DNA of 64,000 nt from Hymenobacter busanensis. Lineage in GTDB: Bacteria; Bacteroidota; Bacteroidia; Cytophagales; Hymenobacteraceae. The notes under the pieces are model-generated. The model searched no databases, was not told the DNA's origin, and was given only the letters and a program-made list of their open reading frames with translations. The translations under genes and the position numbers were made by a program. Where the stretch lies: the NCBI RefSeq assembly GCF_008727865.1, contig NZ_VTWU01000006.1, forward strand, positions 124,001-188,000, read 5' to 3'. Below, piece by piece: positions 1 to 8,478 of this stretch (positions are counted from its first letter, which is position 1; every line of letters begins with the position of its first letter).

Positions 1-2193
1 AGCCGCGTGGATGGCCGCTTGAAAGTGACGGGTGCGGCTACCTATTCGGCCGAATACGCGCTGCCCAACCTTGTGCACGCGGTGCTGGTGGGCAGCACCA
101 TTGCCAAAGGGCGCATCCGCAGCATCGACACCAAGGCTGCCGAACGGGCTCCGGGGGTGCTGGCCGTCATTACGCACGTGAACTCGCCCAAAGTACCCGG
201 CTTTGCCGCCAAGCAGAACCCCGACGAGCCGCCCACCATCGGGCAGCCGTTGCGCGTGTTCTACGACGACAAAATCTACTTCAACGACCAGCCCATTGCG
301 GTGGTGGTGGCCGATACGCTCGAGCGGGCCCGCTACGCGGCCGGCCTGGTGAAGACGCAGTACGCAGCCGAACCGCACCAAACCAATTTCGAAGCCAACA
401 AGGCCCGTGGATTTCTGCCCACCCAGGCCAAGCGCAACCCCAAGTCCCCGCAGAACGACTACGACCGGGGCCAGAAAGACGGCTACCAGTCGGCGCCGGT
501 GAAGCTGGAGGCCGAGTACGTGCACGAGTCGGAAATGCACAACCCGATGGAGCTGCAAAGCATCATTGCACACTGGGAAGCCCCCGACCGGCTGACGGTG
601 TACGACAAGGTGCAGGCCGTGAAGGGCACCCAACGGGCCTTTGCCAAAGACTGGGCGCTGCCGGAAGAAAACGTGAAGGTCATTGCCACGTTTGTGGGCG
701 GGGCCTTCGGCAACGGGCTGCACAACTGGCCGCACGAAACGGCCGCCATTATTGCCGCCAAAGTCACCAACCGGCCGGTAAAGCTGGTGCTGACGCGCGA
801 GCAAATGTTTACGATGGTGGGCTACCGGCCCAAAACCTGGCAGCGCGTGGCCATGGGCGCTACCCGCGACGGAAAGCTGGTGGGCATCACCCACGAGTGC
901 ATCGGCCAAACCTCAAGCTACGAAGAGTTTACGGAGTCGTCGGTGCAGCAGACACGCATGATGTACGCCGCCCCGAACGTCTCCACCCGCTACCGCATTC
1001 TGGGGCTCGACATCAGCACGCCCATCTGGATGCGCGGGCCGGGTGAGGCTACCGGCGCCTTTGCCCTGGAATCGGCTATCGACGAAATGGCCCATTTGCT
1101 GAACCTCGACCCGCTGGAATTCCGCCTGCGCAACCACACCGACACCGACCCGGAAAAGAATAAGCCGTGGTCGACCAAGTACCTGAAGGAGTGCTTCCAG
1201 GCCGGGGCCGAGCGCATTGGCTGGAGCAAGCGGCGCATGCAGCCGGGCACGCTGCGCGAAGGCGACTGGCTGGTGGGCTACGGCATGGGCGTGGGCACTT
1301 TTGGCGCCAACCGCGGGGTGGCCAAAGTGCGCGCCGTGCTCCGCGCCGACGGCTCGGTGCTGCTGCAAAGCGCCACCACTGACATTGGCCCCGGCACCGG
1401 CACCGCCATGGTGCAGATTGCCGCCGATGCCCTAGGCCTGTCTCCCGACAAAATCCGTTTCGAGTTGGGCAATTCCACCTTTCCCACGGCCCCTTCGCAG
1501 GGTGGCTCGTCCACCGTCAACACCGTGGGCTCGGCCGTGCTGGCCGCCTGCACCGAGCTCAAGCAGAAACTGCAACAGTTGGGCGGCGCGGCTTTTGCCG
1601 GCGCCGCGCCCGATCAACTCACGCTGGCTGGTGGGCAGTTGGGCCTGAGAACCAACGCGGCGGCAAAAGCGTCGTTGGCCGATTTGCGCAAGCAAAACAA
1701 CGGGCAGGATATCGAGGTAACCACCGAAGCCAAGCCCGGCGACGCCCGCCAGAAGTATTCGATGTATTCGTTTTCGGTGCACTTTGCCGAAGTGCGGGTG
1801 CACGCCCTCACGGGCGAGGTCAGAGTAACGAAAATGGTGTCGTGTGCCGACGCCGGCACCATCGTCAACCAGAAAACCGCCGGCAGCCAGATGATTGGCG
1901 GCGCCATCGGCGGCATTGGCATGGCTCTGCACGAAGGTGCCTTGATGGACGACCGGTTTGGGCGCTACGTAACCAAGGACCTGGCCGATTACCACGTGCC
2001 CGTACACGCCGACGCCCCGCCCGTAGAAGTGTTCTTCGTGAACAAGCCCGATACCCTGGTCGACCCCATCGGCACCAAGGGCATCGGCGAAATTGCCATC
2101 ATCGGCGTGGCCCCGGCCATTGCCAACGCCATCTTCAATGCTACCGGCAAGCGCGTTCGGGAGCTTCCCATTACGCCTGACAAGCTGATCTGA
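1..2193 (+). CDS. Xanthine dehydrogenase/aldehyde oxidase family, molybdopterin-binding subunit (5' partial)
   Basis: The reading frame is open from base 1 (Ser-Arg-Val-Asp-Gly-Arg-Leu-Lys), so the start lies outside the window; about 730 residues are visible. Domain order is that of molybdenum hydroxylase large subunits: an a/b hammerhead domain in the first ~120 residues (VDGRLKVTGAATYSAEY), then the Moco-binding region (FVGGAFGNG, RGPGEATGAFALESAIDE). Near the C-terminus the motif KGIGEIAIIG carries the expected catalytic glutamate. It most resembles PaoC/YagR-type subunits, which oxidise aldehydes or N-heterocycles with separate FAD and 2Fe-2S subunits. Those partners should lie upstream, outside the window. 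Its substrate cannot be read from sequence. Xanthine is possible given the urate cluster at 29-37 kb, but the type argues for aldehydes. Confidence 0.9.
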   Translation, partial: SRVDGRLKVTGAATYSAEYALPNLVHAVLVGSTIAKGRIRSIDTKAAERAPGVLAVITHVNSPKVPGFAAKQNPDEPPTIGQPLRVFYDDKIYFNDQPIAVVVADTLERARYAAGLVKTQYAAEPHQTNFEANKARGFLPTQAKRNPKSPQNDYDRGQKDGYQSAPVKLEAEYVHESEMHNPMELQSIIAHWEAPDRLTVYDKVQAVKGTQRAFAKDWALPEENVKVIATFVGGAFGNGLHNWPHETAAIIAAKVTNRPVKLVLTREQMFTMVGYRPKTWQRVAMGATRDGKLVGITHECIGQTSSYEEFTESSVQQTRMMYAAPNVSTRYRILGLDISTPIWMRGPGEATGAFALESAIDEMAHLLNLDPLEFRLRNHTDTDPEKNKPWSTKYLKECFQAGAERIGWSKRRMQPGTLREGDWLVGYGMGVGTFGANRGVAKVRAVLRADGSVLLQSATTDIGPGTGTAMVQIAADALGLSPDKIRFELGNSTFPTAPSQGGSSTVNTVGSAVLAACTELKQKLQQLGGAAFAGAAPDQLTLAGGQLGLRTNAAAKASLADLRKQNNGQDIEVTTEAKPGDARQKYSMYSFSVHFAEVRVHALTGEVRVTKMVSCADAGTIVNQKTAGSQMIGGAIGGIGMALHEGALMDDRFGRYVTKDLADYHVPVHADAPPVEVFFVNKPDTLVDPIGTKGIGEIAIIGVAPAIANAIFNATGKRVRELPITPDKLI

Positions 2194-2212
2194 TACCCAA
2201 CCCGACCAAAAC

Positions 2213-2246
2213 AAAAAGGCCTCTGCGTTTCCGCAGAGGCCTTTTT
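2213..2246. terminator. Bidirectional rho-independent terminator
   Basis: A 15-bp stem (AAAAAGGCCTCTGCG with CGCAGAGGCCTTTTT) closes a 4-base loop, with an A tract on one side and a T tract on the other. It can stop both the molybdopterin oxidase on the plus strand and tRNA-Glu on the minus strand. Confidence 0.9.
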
Positions 2247-2262
2247 CAAAACGAGCAGGTTG

Positions 2263-2334
2263 TAGTCCGTAGGGGAATCGAACCCCTGTTGGCAGAATGA
2301 AAATCTGCAGTCCTAACCCCTAGACGAACGGACC
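2263..2334 (-). tRNA. tRNA-Glu (anticodon TTC)
   Basis: The minus strand folds as a cloverleaf. The acceptor is GGTCCGT paired with ACGGACT (first pair G-U). The D arm contains GTCTAGGGGTTAGGAC, the anticodon stem is GCAGA/TCTGC with loop TTTTCAT (anticodon TTC, glutamate), and the T arm is AGGGG-TTCGATT-CCCCT. CCA is not encoded. A perfect Bacteroidota promoter lies just upstream and a bidirectional terminator just downstream, so it is a single-gene unit. Confidence 0.93.
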
Positions 2335-2814
2335 AGATTACGTGCCGTGTTCGTTTTGATGATGCAAAGGTAGCAAGCCGAAGCTCTGACGCAATACCTG
2401 CTCCTCAAAAAAGTCTTAGCCCGGCAGGATATTTCTGATTTTCAGAAAGAAAAATTTCGGGCCGCTGCGAGCTACTGATAGCTATAGAAACTCCTGGCGG
2501 CAGGCTTTTGCCCGATTCTGCGCCGCTTTACGGCTCCTTTTGCAGTCCTGATAAAAAAATAGTCCGCTCGTCACGGCGCGATACCACACCAATGGCCGCG
2601 CCAGTTGCCGCTTTTAATGAGCAGCCTGTCGCCTGTACAACGCCTCCACAGCGCCACCTGCCGCAGCGCAAATACGGGTTTGCCCTCGTGCAAATACGGA
2701 TTTTGGTCACTCGACTGGCCTGATGAAGCCGCGTGCATTTTGGCGGCTGCACCCAAGCCCAACGGTATGCGTATACGGGCTACGCCGCGGCCACCAGCCC
2801 ACCGTTTCCCCGTC
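2335..2814. other. Intergenic stretch of about 480 bases without a convincing gene
   Basis: It holds the tRNA-Glu promoter. It also has a small inverted repeat TTTCTG-ATTTT-CAGAAA near 2429-2445 and two copies of GCAAATACGG (2668-2677 and 2690-2699) spaced exactly 22 bp, upstream of the STAS-like gene. Short open frames crossing it have no recognisable domain or start signal. Confidence 0.5.
2365..2394 (-). promoter_or_regulatory. Bacteroidota-type promoter of tRNA-Glu
   Basis: On the minus strand TTG (2394-2392) is followed after 19 bases by TACCTTTG (2372-2365). This fits the Bacteroidota housekeeping sigma consensus TTG-N19-TAnnTTTG. Transcription would start about 24 bases before the tRNA. 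Confidence 0.75.
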
Positions 2815-3153
2815 ATGAACGTTTTCCACGAAATATTGCCCGACCACTACTTGGTTCTGTTGGCCGATGACCAACCCGCTGCTTCCGCCGCCGATTCGCT
2901 GGAGCGCTGCCTGCTTCAGGCCTCGCGCAGCCGCAAACCCCGCGTGCTGGTCGATTGCAGCCGGTTGCAGGCTTTGGCCACATCGCACCGCGACGTGCTG
3001 CTGCGCTACCACGAACGGCTCCGCCGGCGGGGCGTGCAGCTGGTGCTGGTGCAACTGAGCCATGCGGTGCAACGGGCTTTCGAAAACCTGACCGAAGACG
3101 CCCGGCCCCTGATGCTGCCGGATGCGCCGAAATCGACCAGTTCGGCCGCCTAA
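2815..3153 (+). CDS. STAS-like small protein
   Basis: A protein of 112 residues starting at ATG 2815; an in-frame extension upstream looks like non-coding sequence. The pattern of short alternating hydrophobic strands and helices (HYLVLLADD, RKPRVLVDCSRL, RGVQLVLVQLSHAVQRAFE) resembles STAS/SpoIIAA-type domains as found in anti-sigma-factor antagonists and bacteriophytochrome-associated regulators. No conserved phosphorylatable serine is obvious. It lies 69 bases upstream of the ABC transporter gene and may be co-transcribed with it. The assignment rests on fold-like pattern only. Confidence 0.5.
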   Translation: MNVFHEILPDHYLVLLADDQPAASAADSLERCLLQASRSRKPRVLVDCSRLQALATSHRDVLLRYHERLRRRGVQLVLVQLSHAVQRAFENLTEDARPLMLPDAPKSTSSAA

Positions 3154-3222
3154 ACCAAACGCGTCTAAACTTCTGGGTTCCATGAGCGGTTGTTCGGGGT
3201 CTTTTCCCCTACTTGCCGCCCT

Positions 3223-5016
3223 ATGAAACTGCTCTACGGCTACCTCCGAAATTACTGGGGGTTGTTGGTGCTGGCTTTGCTGCTCGCCGCCATCAACCAG
3301 GTTTTTTCGCTGCTCGACCCCTACATTTTCCGCCAAATCATCGACCGGCACGTGGTGCCGATGGTGGGCGACGGTCCGCCCGTGGGCTTCTGGGCGTTTC
3401 TGAGCGGCGGTGCGGGCGTGCTAATTTTGAAGGCCATGGGCGTGGCCATGGTCAGCCGCATTGCCAAGAACTTCCAGGATTATTACGTGAACGTGATTAC
3501 CCAGCGGCTGGGCGCGCAGCTCTATACCGATGGGCTGCGGCACTCCTTGGAACTGCCTTATCAGGTTTTTGAGGATCAACGCTCGGGCGAAACTCTGGGC
3601 AAGCTGCAGAAAGTACGTTCCGACGTCGAGAAGCTCATTCAGTCGTTTGTGAACGTGCTATTTACCTCCATCGTGGGCATCGTGTTCGTGATGTGGTACG
3701 CGGCATCGGTGTACTGGCCCATTGCGCCGGCTTACTTCCTCACCATTCCGCTCCTGGGGTTCATCAGTTCGCTGCTGAGCAAGAAAATCAAGGTGGTGCA
3801 GAAAACCATTGTGGCCGAAACCACTGCGCTGGCCGGCTCCACCACCGAAAGCCTGCGCAACATTGAGTTGGTGAAAAGCCTTGGCCTGGCGCAGCAGGAA
3901 ACCGACCGGCTGAACGCCACCACCGACAAGATCCTGAAGCTGGAGCTCAAAAAAGTGCGCTACATCCGCTCCCTGTCGTTTGTGCAAGGCACGTTTGTGA
4001 ACCTGCTGCGCAATGCCATTCTGCTGATGATGCTGTTTCTGGTGGTGCAGCATCGCATCACGGTGGGCGAGTTTTTCTCGCTCTTTATCTACTCGTTCGC
4101 CATTTTCGGGCCGCTGCAGGAACTGGGCAACATCATCAACGTGTACCGCGAAACCGAGGCGTCGCTGGCCAACTTCCAGCAGATTCTCGATACGCCCCGC
4201 GACGTGAAGCCCGTGGCCCCCAAAGCCATCGGCCCGCTCCGCACCCTCGACTTCGACCACGTGCGGTTTAAGCACCAGTCGGCCGGCACGGCGGCGCTCG
4301 ACGGTATTTCCTTCCATACCGAGCTGGGCGAAACCATTGCTTTTGTAGGCCCTTCGGGCTCGGGCAAAACCACGCTCGTGAAGCTGCTGGTGGGGCTGTA
4401 CCCGCCCGCCGAGGGGCGGATTCTGTACAACGGCGTGGCCGGCAACGAACTGGACCTCGACGCGCTGCGCGAAGAAATTGGCTTTGTGACGCAGGACACG
4501 CAGCTCTTCGCCGGCACCATTCGCGACAACCTCCGTTTTGTAGCGCCCAATGCCACCGACGAAGAATGCCTGCGCGCCCTGCACCAAGCCGCCGCCGACA
4601 CGCTGCTGGCCCGCGCGCCACAGGGCCTCGATTCGGTCATTGGCGAAGGCGGCGTGAAGGTGTCGGGCGGCGAAAAGCAGCGCCTCAGCATTGCCCGCGC
4701 CTTGTTGCGCCGCCCTACCCTCCTGGTATTCGACGAGGCTACTTCGGCCCTCGACTCGCTCACCGAAGAGGAAATCAGCCGGACGGTGCGCGAGCTATCG
4801 GCCACGCGCCAGCACCTCACCATCCTGATTGCCCACCGCCTGAGCACCATTCTGCACGCCGACCGCATTTATGTGCTGGAGCGCGGCCGCGTAGCCGAGC
4901 AGGGTCGTCACGAGGAACTACTGGCCCAAAAAGGCCTCTACTACGCCATGTGGCGGCAGCAGATTGGCGAGCGGCCATCGGCGGCGCCCGCCGCTCGCAA
5001 GCTGGAAAAAGTATAG
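3223..5016 (+). CDS. ABC transporter, fused permease and ATP-binding protein (exporter type)
   Basis: Start chosen at ATG 3223 (MKLLYGYLRNYWG), directly before the first membrane helix; 597 residues. Residues ~1-310 form a six-helix exporter membrane domain (GLLVLALLLAAINQVF, VNVLFTSIVGIVFVMWYA, LLRNAILLMMLFLVV). The nucleotide-binding domain follows, with Walker A GPSGSGKTT (~377), Q-loop FVTQDTQLF, signature VSGGEKQR (~480), Walker B LLVFDEATSALD (~500) and switch histidine IAHRLST. The architecture is of the MsbA/multidrug/peptide exporter group, acting as a dimer in the inner membrane; the substrate is not predictable. A strong terminator follows. Confidence 0.92.
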   Translation: MKLLYGYLRNYWGLLVLALLLAAINQVFSLLDPYIFRQIIDRHVVPMVGDGPPVGFWAFLSGGAGVLILKAMGVAMVSRIAKNFQDYYVNVITQRLGAQLYTDGLRHSLELPYQVFEDQRSGETLGKLQKVRSDVEKLIQSFVNVLFTSIVGIVFVMWYAASVYWPIAPAYFLTIPLLGFISSLLSKKIKVVQKTIVAETTALAGSTTESLRNIELVKSLGLAQQETDRLNATTDKILKLELKKVRYIRSLSFVQGTFVNLLRNAILLMMLFLVVQHRITVGEFFSLFIYSFAIFGPLQELGNIINVYRETEASLANFQQILDTPRDVKPVAPKAIGPLRTLDFDHVRFKHQSAGTAALDGISFHTELGETIAFVGPSGSGKTTLVKLLVGLYPPAEGRILYNGVAGNELDLDALREEIGFVTQDTQLFAGTIRDNLRFVAPNATDEECLRALHQAAADTLLARAPQGLDSVIGEGGVKVSGGEKQRLSIARALLRRPTLLVFDEATSALDSLTEEEISRTVRELSATRQHLTILIAHRLSTILHADRIYVLERGRVAEQGRHEELLAQKGLYYAMWRQQIGERPSAAPAARKLEKV

Positions 5017-5037
5017 GCTTCTTCTCGCCTACCCAGC

Positions 5038-5081
5038 AAACGAAAAGGCCGTGCACTGCACAGTGCACGGCCTTTTCGTTT
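5038..5081. terminator. Bidirectional terminator between convergent genes
   Basis: A perfect 20-bp stem (5039-5058 with 5061-5080, ending GCACTG/CAGTGC) has a 2-base loop and A and T flanks. It serves both the ABC transporter and the convergent metalloprotease gene. Confidence 0.85.
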
Positions 5082-5095
5082 CCCGATTGATACAC

Positions 5096-7210
5096 TTAGT
5101 TCTTGGCCAGACGTGCCCGCAGTACGGTGTTGCCGTTCGACCACTCCACCCAGTACCAGCCCGGGCGCAGGCTGGCTACCGACACCTCGGTTTGGGAAGC
5201 CGGCAGCAGCCACTGCAACTGCCGCCGGCCGGCCAGGTCGTAGAAAGTCAGCTGCACGGTGCCTTCGGTGGCCGGGCCCAGCACTTGCAGTCGGTCGGTG
5301 GCGGGGTTGGGGTACACTTGCAGTTGGCTCGTCACGTCGCCGCGCACCGAAACGACCGGCGAAAACTGCGTGCTGCCGTCTTCATCTACTTGCCGAAGCC
5401 GGTAGTAGCGTATGCCGCTCAAGGGGGCTGCGTGCAGGGCTTCGTAGCGGCGCGGGGTGTTGCTGGAGCCGGCGGCCGGCACGCGTTGTACTTCGGCCCA
5501 GTCGTCGGAAGCAAGCAAGGCAGTGGTTTCCACCCCGAAATAGGCGCTGTTTTTTTCGCTGGCAGTGGTCCATACCAAGCGGGTGCCGTGGGATGGGTTG
5601 TGGGTTGCTGTGAAGCTGACCAGCTCCACCGGCAACACCCGCGGACACACCGCGGGCACGGCGGCAGCAACGGGTGGACTTAGTGCGGGGAAAAACGGCG
5701 TACACGGATTGGTGGCGCTGTAATTAAACACGTCTAATCCGGCCGCTACGTCGCTGTCGGCGCGCAGTCGGCGCTTGTTGGTTGCGTTGGCAATGGCAAA
5801 GTGCATGACGGCCGTGGGGTCGATGATGTGCGAGAGTTGCGTGCCGTGCCCCAGCTCGTGCAGCGCCACGCTCTCGAAATCGTATTGGCTGCCAGTGGCT
5901 TGCGCCGGCCCGAATTGCCAGTTGGTACCGCTGTTGAAGGTATAGTCCATTTCCACCAGCGAAAAAGCCGTGACGCCGTTTAGGGTGCAGCCCGAGTAAT
6001 ACGAACTGGCAAAGCCCAGCACGCCCGTGGGCACTTCCACTGCCGAGCCGAAGCGCACCGCGTTTACGCCGTCGTTGGCGGTAGCTTCGGGAGCCGGCGT
6101 GCTGCTCACAGCCCGCCGCAGCTGCGTGGCGCAGGTCCAGGTATTGAGGGCCCGCTCGAAGGACGCCGTGGCCCCGGCCTGGTTGGTAAAGCTGGGGCTG
6201 TATTGCAGGGTATAGCCGCCTTGCCCGTCGTCGTTGATGAGCCGCGGGCGGGTGGGCGTGGTCGAGCCGCTGGCCAACGCGTTGGTGAGGGCGTAAACGA
6301 CGGTCAGCGACGCCGGGCTGGTGCCCGTCTCACCATCGTTGTTGGTCACCCGAAACACGCCCGAGCCCGCAGTGCCGTTGGTGGCAATAATGAGCGACGG
6401 CACCCGCACCTGAATTTGGTTGTCGCTCCACAGCACGTAATCGGTAGGGTTGGCCGGCGCGTACATGAAGGGCGGTCCGCCTTGGTTGGCATCGGGAAAC
6501 AAAACTTGTCCGTTGCCCCGCGTTGCGCCAAAATTGGTCCCGTTGATGGTGAGAACCGCCCCCGTACCGGCCGTAATGGTAGTAGGTGCAAAGCCTGAAA
6601 CGACCGGCACCGCTGCGGGCCGGTGCTGCGGCAGCGGTTCGGCCAGCGCCGCATTTGCCAGCATCCGGCGCATGGGCTGCCGGGTGAGGGCGAGCAGCGC
6701 GGGGTACACCTCCGTTTCAATGGACGCGTAGCGGGTAAATGGATCGGCGGCGGTACGAGTGGTAAGGTCATAGCGGATTATCCCCTGCGGCCCGGCATAT
6801 AGCCGGAAAAAGCCGGAAGCAGGGTTGGCCGGGTCAGGCTCCAGAAAAAAGACGCCTTGCTGGCCCGGTTGCAGGTTCGCAGCGGTGCTTACCACCTCGC
6901 GCCGTCCCTCCAGAGAACCGCCAGGTTCGGCCAGCTGCAAGCGGCCAGCCGGCAGCTGCCCTTGCAGCACCTGGAATACCGTCAGTTGGCTCACTGTGAA
7001 AAGGTGCTGCCCGCTGGCTACGGGTTGTTGCGCCCCAATGCCGGCCTCCACCACCAGCGGTGCGCCAGCCACGCGTTCGGCAAGCGTAACTGGCCGGAGC
7101 AAACAGCCCGATTGGGCTAGGGCGGCCGAACTGTTGGTCAACAACAAGCCTGCGAATAAGGCAAGGCACTCCCACTCGGGCAGCAGGCGTATGCGTAGCA
7201 GTAGCTTCAT
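5096..7210 (-). CDS. Secreted metzincin-like metalloprotease with IPT/TIG domain and T9SS sorting domain
   Basis: 704 residues. A signal peptide covers ~1-32 (hydrophobic core LALFAGLLLTNSSAALAQ). An IPT/TIG immunoglobulin-like domain lies at ~205-305 (GFAPTTITAGTGAVLTINGTNFG). A zinc-protease core near 451 has HELGHGTQLSH (HExxHxxxxxH) followed by a Met-turn-like PTAVMHF. The last ~75 residues are a type A T9SS C-terminal sorting domain (QVYPNPATDRLQV, GWYWVEW, ending RARLAKN). It should be exported by Sec, cross the outer membrane through the type IX system and end up on the surface or outside the cell. Oddity: the glycine usual at the eighth position of the metzincin motif is glutamine. 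Substrate unknown. Confidence 0.85.
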   Translation of the reverse strand: MKLLLRIRLLPEWECLALFAGLLLTNSSAALAQSGCLLRPVTLAERVAGAPLVVEAGIGAQQPVASGQHLFTVSQLTVFQVLQGQLPAGRLQLAEPGGSLEGRREVVSTAANLQPGQQGVFFLEPDPANPASGFFRLYAGPQGIIRYDLTTRTAADPFTRYASIETEVYPALLALTRQPMRRMLANAALAEPLPQHRPAAVPVVSGFAPTTITAGTGAVLTINGTNFGATRGNGQVLFPDANQGGPPFMYAPANPTDYVLWSDNQIQVRVPSLIIATNGTAGSGVFRVTNNDGETGTSPASLTVVYALTNALASGSTTPTRPRLINDDGQGGYTLQYSPSFTNQAGATASFERALNTWTCATQLRRAVSSTPAPEATANDGVNAVRFGSAVEVPTGVLGFASSYYSGCTLNGVTAFSLVEMDYTFNSGTNWQFGPAQATGSQYDFESVALHELGHGTQLSHIIDPTAVMHFAIANATNKRRLRADSDVAAGLDVFNYSATNPCTPFFPALSPPVAAAVPAVCPRVLPVELVSFTATHNPSHGTRLVWTTASEKNSAYFGVETTALLASDDWAEVQRVPAAGSSNTPRRYEALHAAPLSGIRYYRLRQVDEDGSTQFSPVVSVRGDVTSQLQVYPNPATDRLQVLGPATEGTVQLTFYDLAGRRQLQWLLPASQTEVSVASLRPGWYWVEWSNGNTVLRARLAKN

Positions 7211-7399
7211 GAGACAGGCTGGTATTCGGGTTGACGATGGTTGACAAACAGGTGTGGCCCAGACAGTAGGATTTTACGGGACTAACAGCACGAAAAGTCG
7301 TTGGTCGACGTTCTACGTATGGCACCGAGGCTTAAAACACACTCCGTTTTTTTGGCCGGAAAGTTGCCTTCTGCCTCCTGATCCTTTGCTTTTTTTCGC

Positions 7400-8296
7400 A
7401 TGAGCTCCACCCGCATCCTCCGTCGCCTCGCAGGTTCGTTGCTTGCCGGCTGGCTTTTGTTCACTGGTCCTGCCTCCATGGCCCAATCGTCGCAACGCGA
7501 CGTATTGCGCGAAATAACCGACGTGGTGGGTCTCAAACCCCGCTTCGAGCTGCGGGCTACGTCGGACGTAGAAAACGCTGCCGCCGTGGTGTACGGCGGC
7601 AAACGATACCTGCTCTACAACCCTACTTTTGTGGCCGCCGTGAACCGCGCAGGCCGCACCGACTGGGCCGGCATCAGCATTTTGGCCCACGAAATGGGCC
7701 ACCACCTCAACGGCCATACCCTGCGCGCCGGCGGCTCCAACCCCTCGGATGAGCTGGAAGCCGACGAGTTTTCGGGCTTTGTGCTCCGCAAGATGGGTGC
7801 TAGCCTGGCCGAGTCGCAAACGGCAATGGCCGTGGTAGCGCAGGAAACCGATTCGCCTACGCACCCCGGCCGTACCACCCGCCTGGCTGCCATTGGGCGC
7901 GGCTGGCAGCAGGCCAACGGCCAAATTGTGGCCAGTGCCCGCACGTCGGCACCTTCGTCGGCGCCGGTAGCTGTAGCCCAGCGCCCGGTGGTACAGCCTG
8001 GTCGCCCCACCACGCCGGTGGTGCAGGCGTCGTCGGCCCCGGTTAGCGTGGTAGGCAAGCTCACGTTCCACAACAGCCCGCAGGATATGCTCTTCGTTAC
8101 CAATCGGCTGAGCGTGGTGCGTTTCGACCCAGCCGACCACACCACCGAGGTGGTGGGCCGCCTTACCCGTTCCACCAGCGCCGACTTCCCGTTTGTGCTC
8201 GTTGATGCCCAGCAGCGCCGCCTTTTTGTGAGTGCCCAAGGCGGCATCTACAACACGCAGGGCCAGCAAATTGGCCGTATGTCCGACCCGTCGTAA
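7400..8296 (+). CDS. Secreted M48-like (HEMGH) metalloprotease-family protein
   Basis: 298 residues. A signal peptide is at 1-28 (LAGSLLAGWLLFTGPASMAQS). The HExxH motif HEMGHH lies at ~97-102 and a candidate third ligand is in SDELEADEFSG about 20 residues later, as in peptidase family M48. The C-terminal third, after a Pro/Ser/Ala-rich linker, is a small beta-rich domain (GKLTFHNSPQDMLFVTNRLSVV) of unknown role. It is probably periplasmic or membrane-attached; whether it is active is not shown. It stands alone, with a terminator downstream. Confidence 0.75.
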   Translation: MSSTRILRRLAGSLLAGWLLFTGPASMAQSSQRDVLREITDVVGLKPRFELRATSDVENAAAVVYGGKRYLLYNPTFVAAVNRAGRTDWAGISILAHEMGHHLNGHTLRAGGSNPSDELEADEFSGFVLRKMGASLAESQTAMAVVAQETDSPTHPGRTTRLAAIGRGWQQANGQIVASARTSAPSSAPVAVAQRPVVQPGRPTTPVVQASSAPVSVVGKLTFHNSPQDMLFVTNRLSVVRFDPADHTTEVVGRLTRSTSADFPFVLVDAQQRRLFVSAQGGIYNTQGQQIGRMSDPS

Positions 8297-8320
8297 GCCG
8301 TTTGCAGCGGCGTTTGCTCA

Positions 8321-8353
8321 GCCGGCATCCGAATCTGGATGCCGGCTTTTTTT
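8321..8353 (+). terminator. Rho-independent terminator
   Basis: The stem GCCGGCATCC/GGATGCCGGC with loop GAATCT is followed by seven T. It ends the M48-like gene. Confidence 0.9.
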
Positions 8354-8478
8354 GCTTGCGCGCGGTGTTGGGGCACGTTTTTCGGCAGCGCGTTGGTGAA
8401 TGTTTGCAGCCGAAAAAGTGTTTTCAACCCACGGCAGCTGGCACACGGCCGCGCTGCACTCATCCTCAATTCGTTTCC

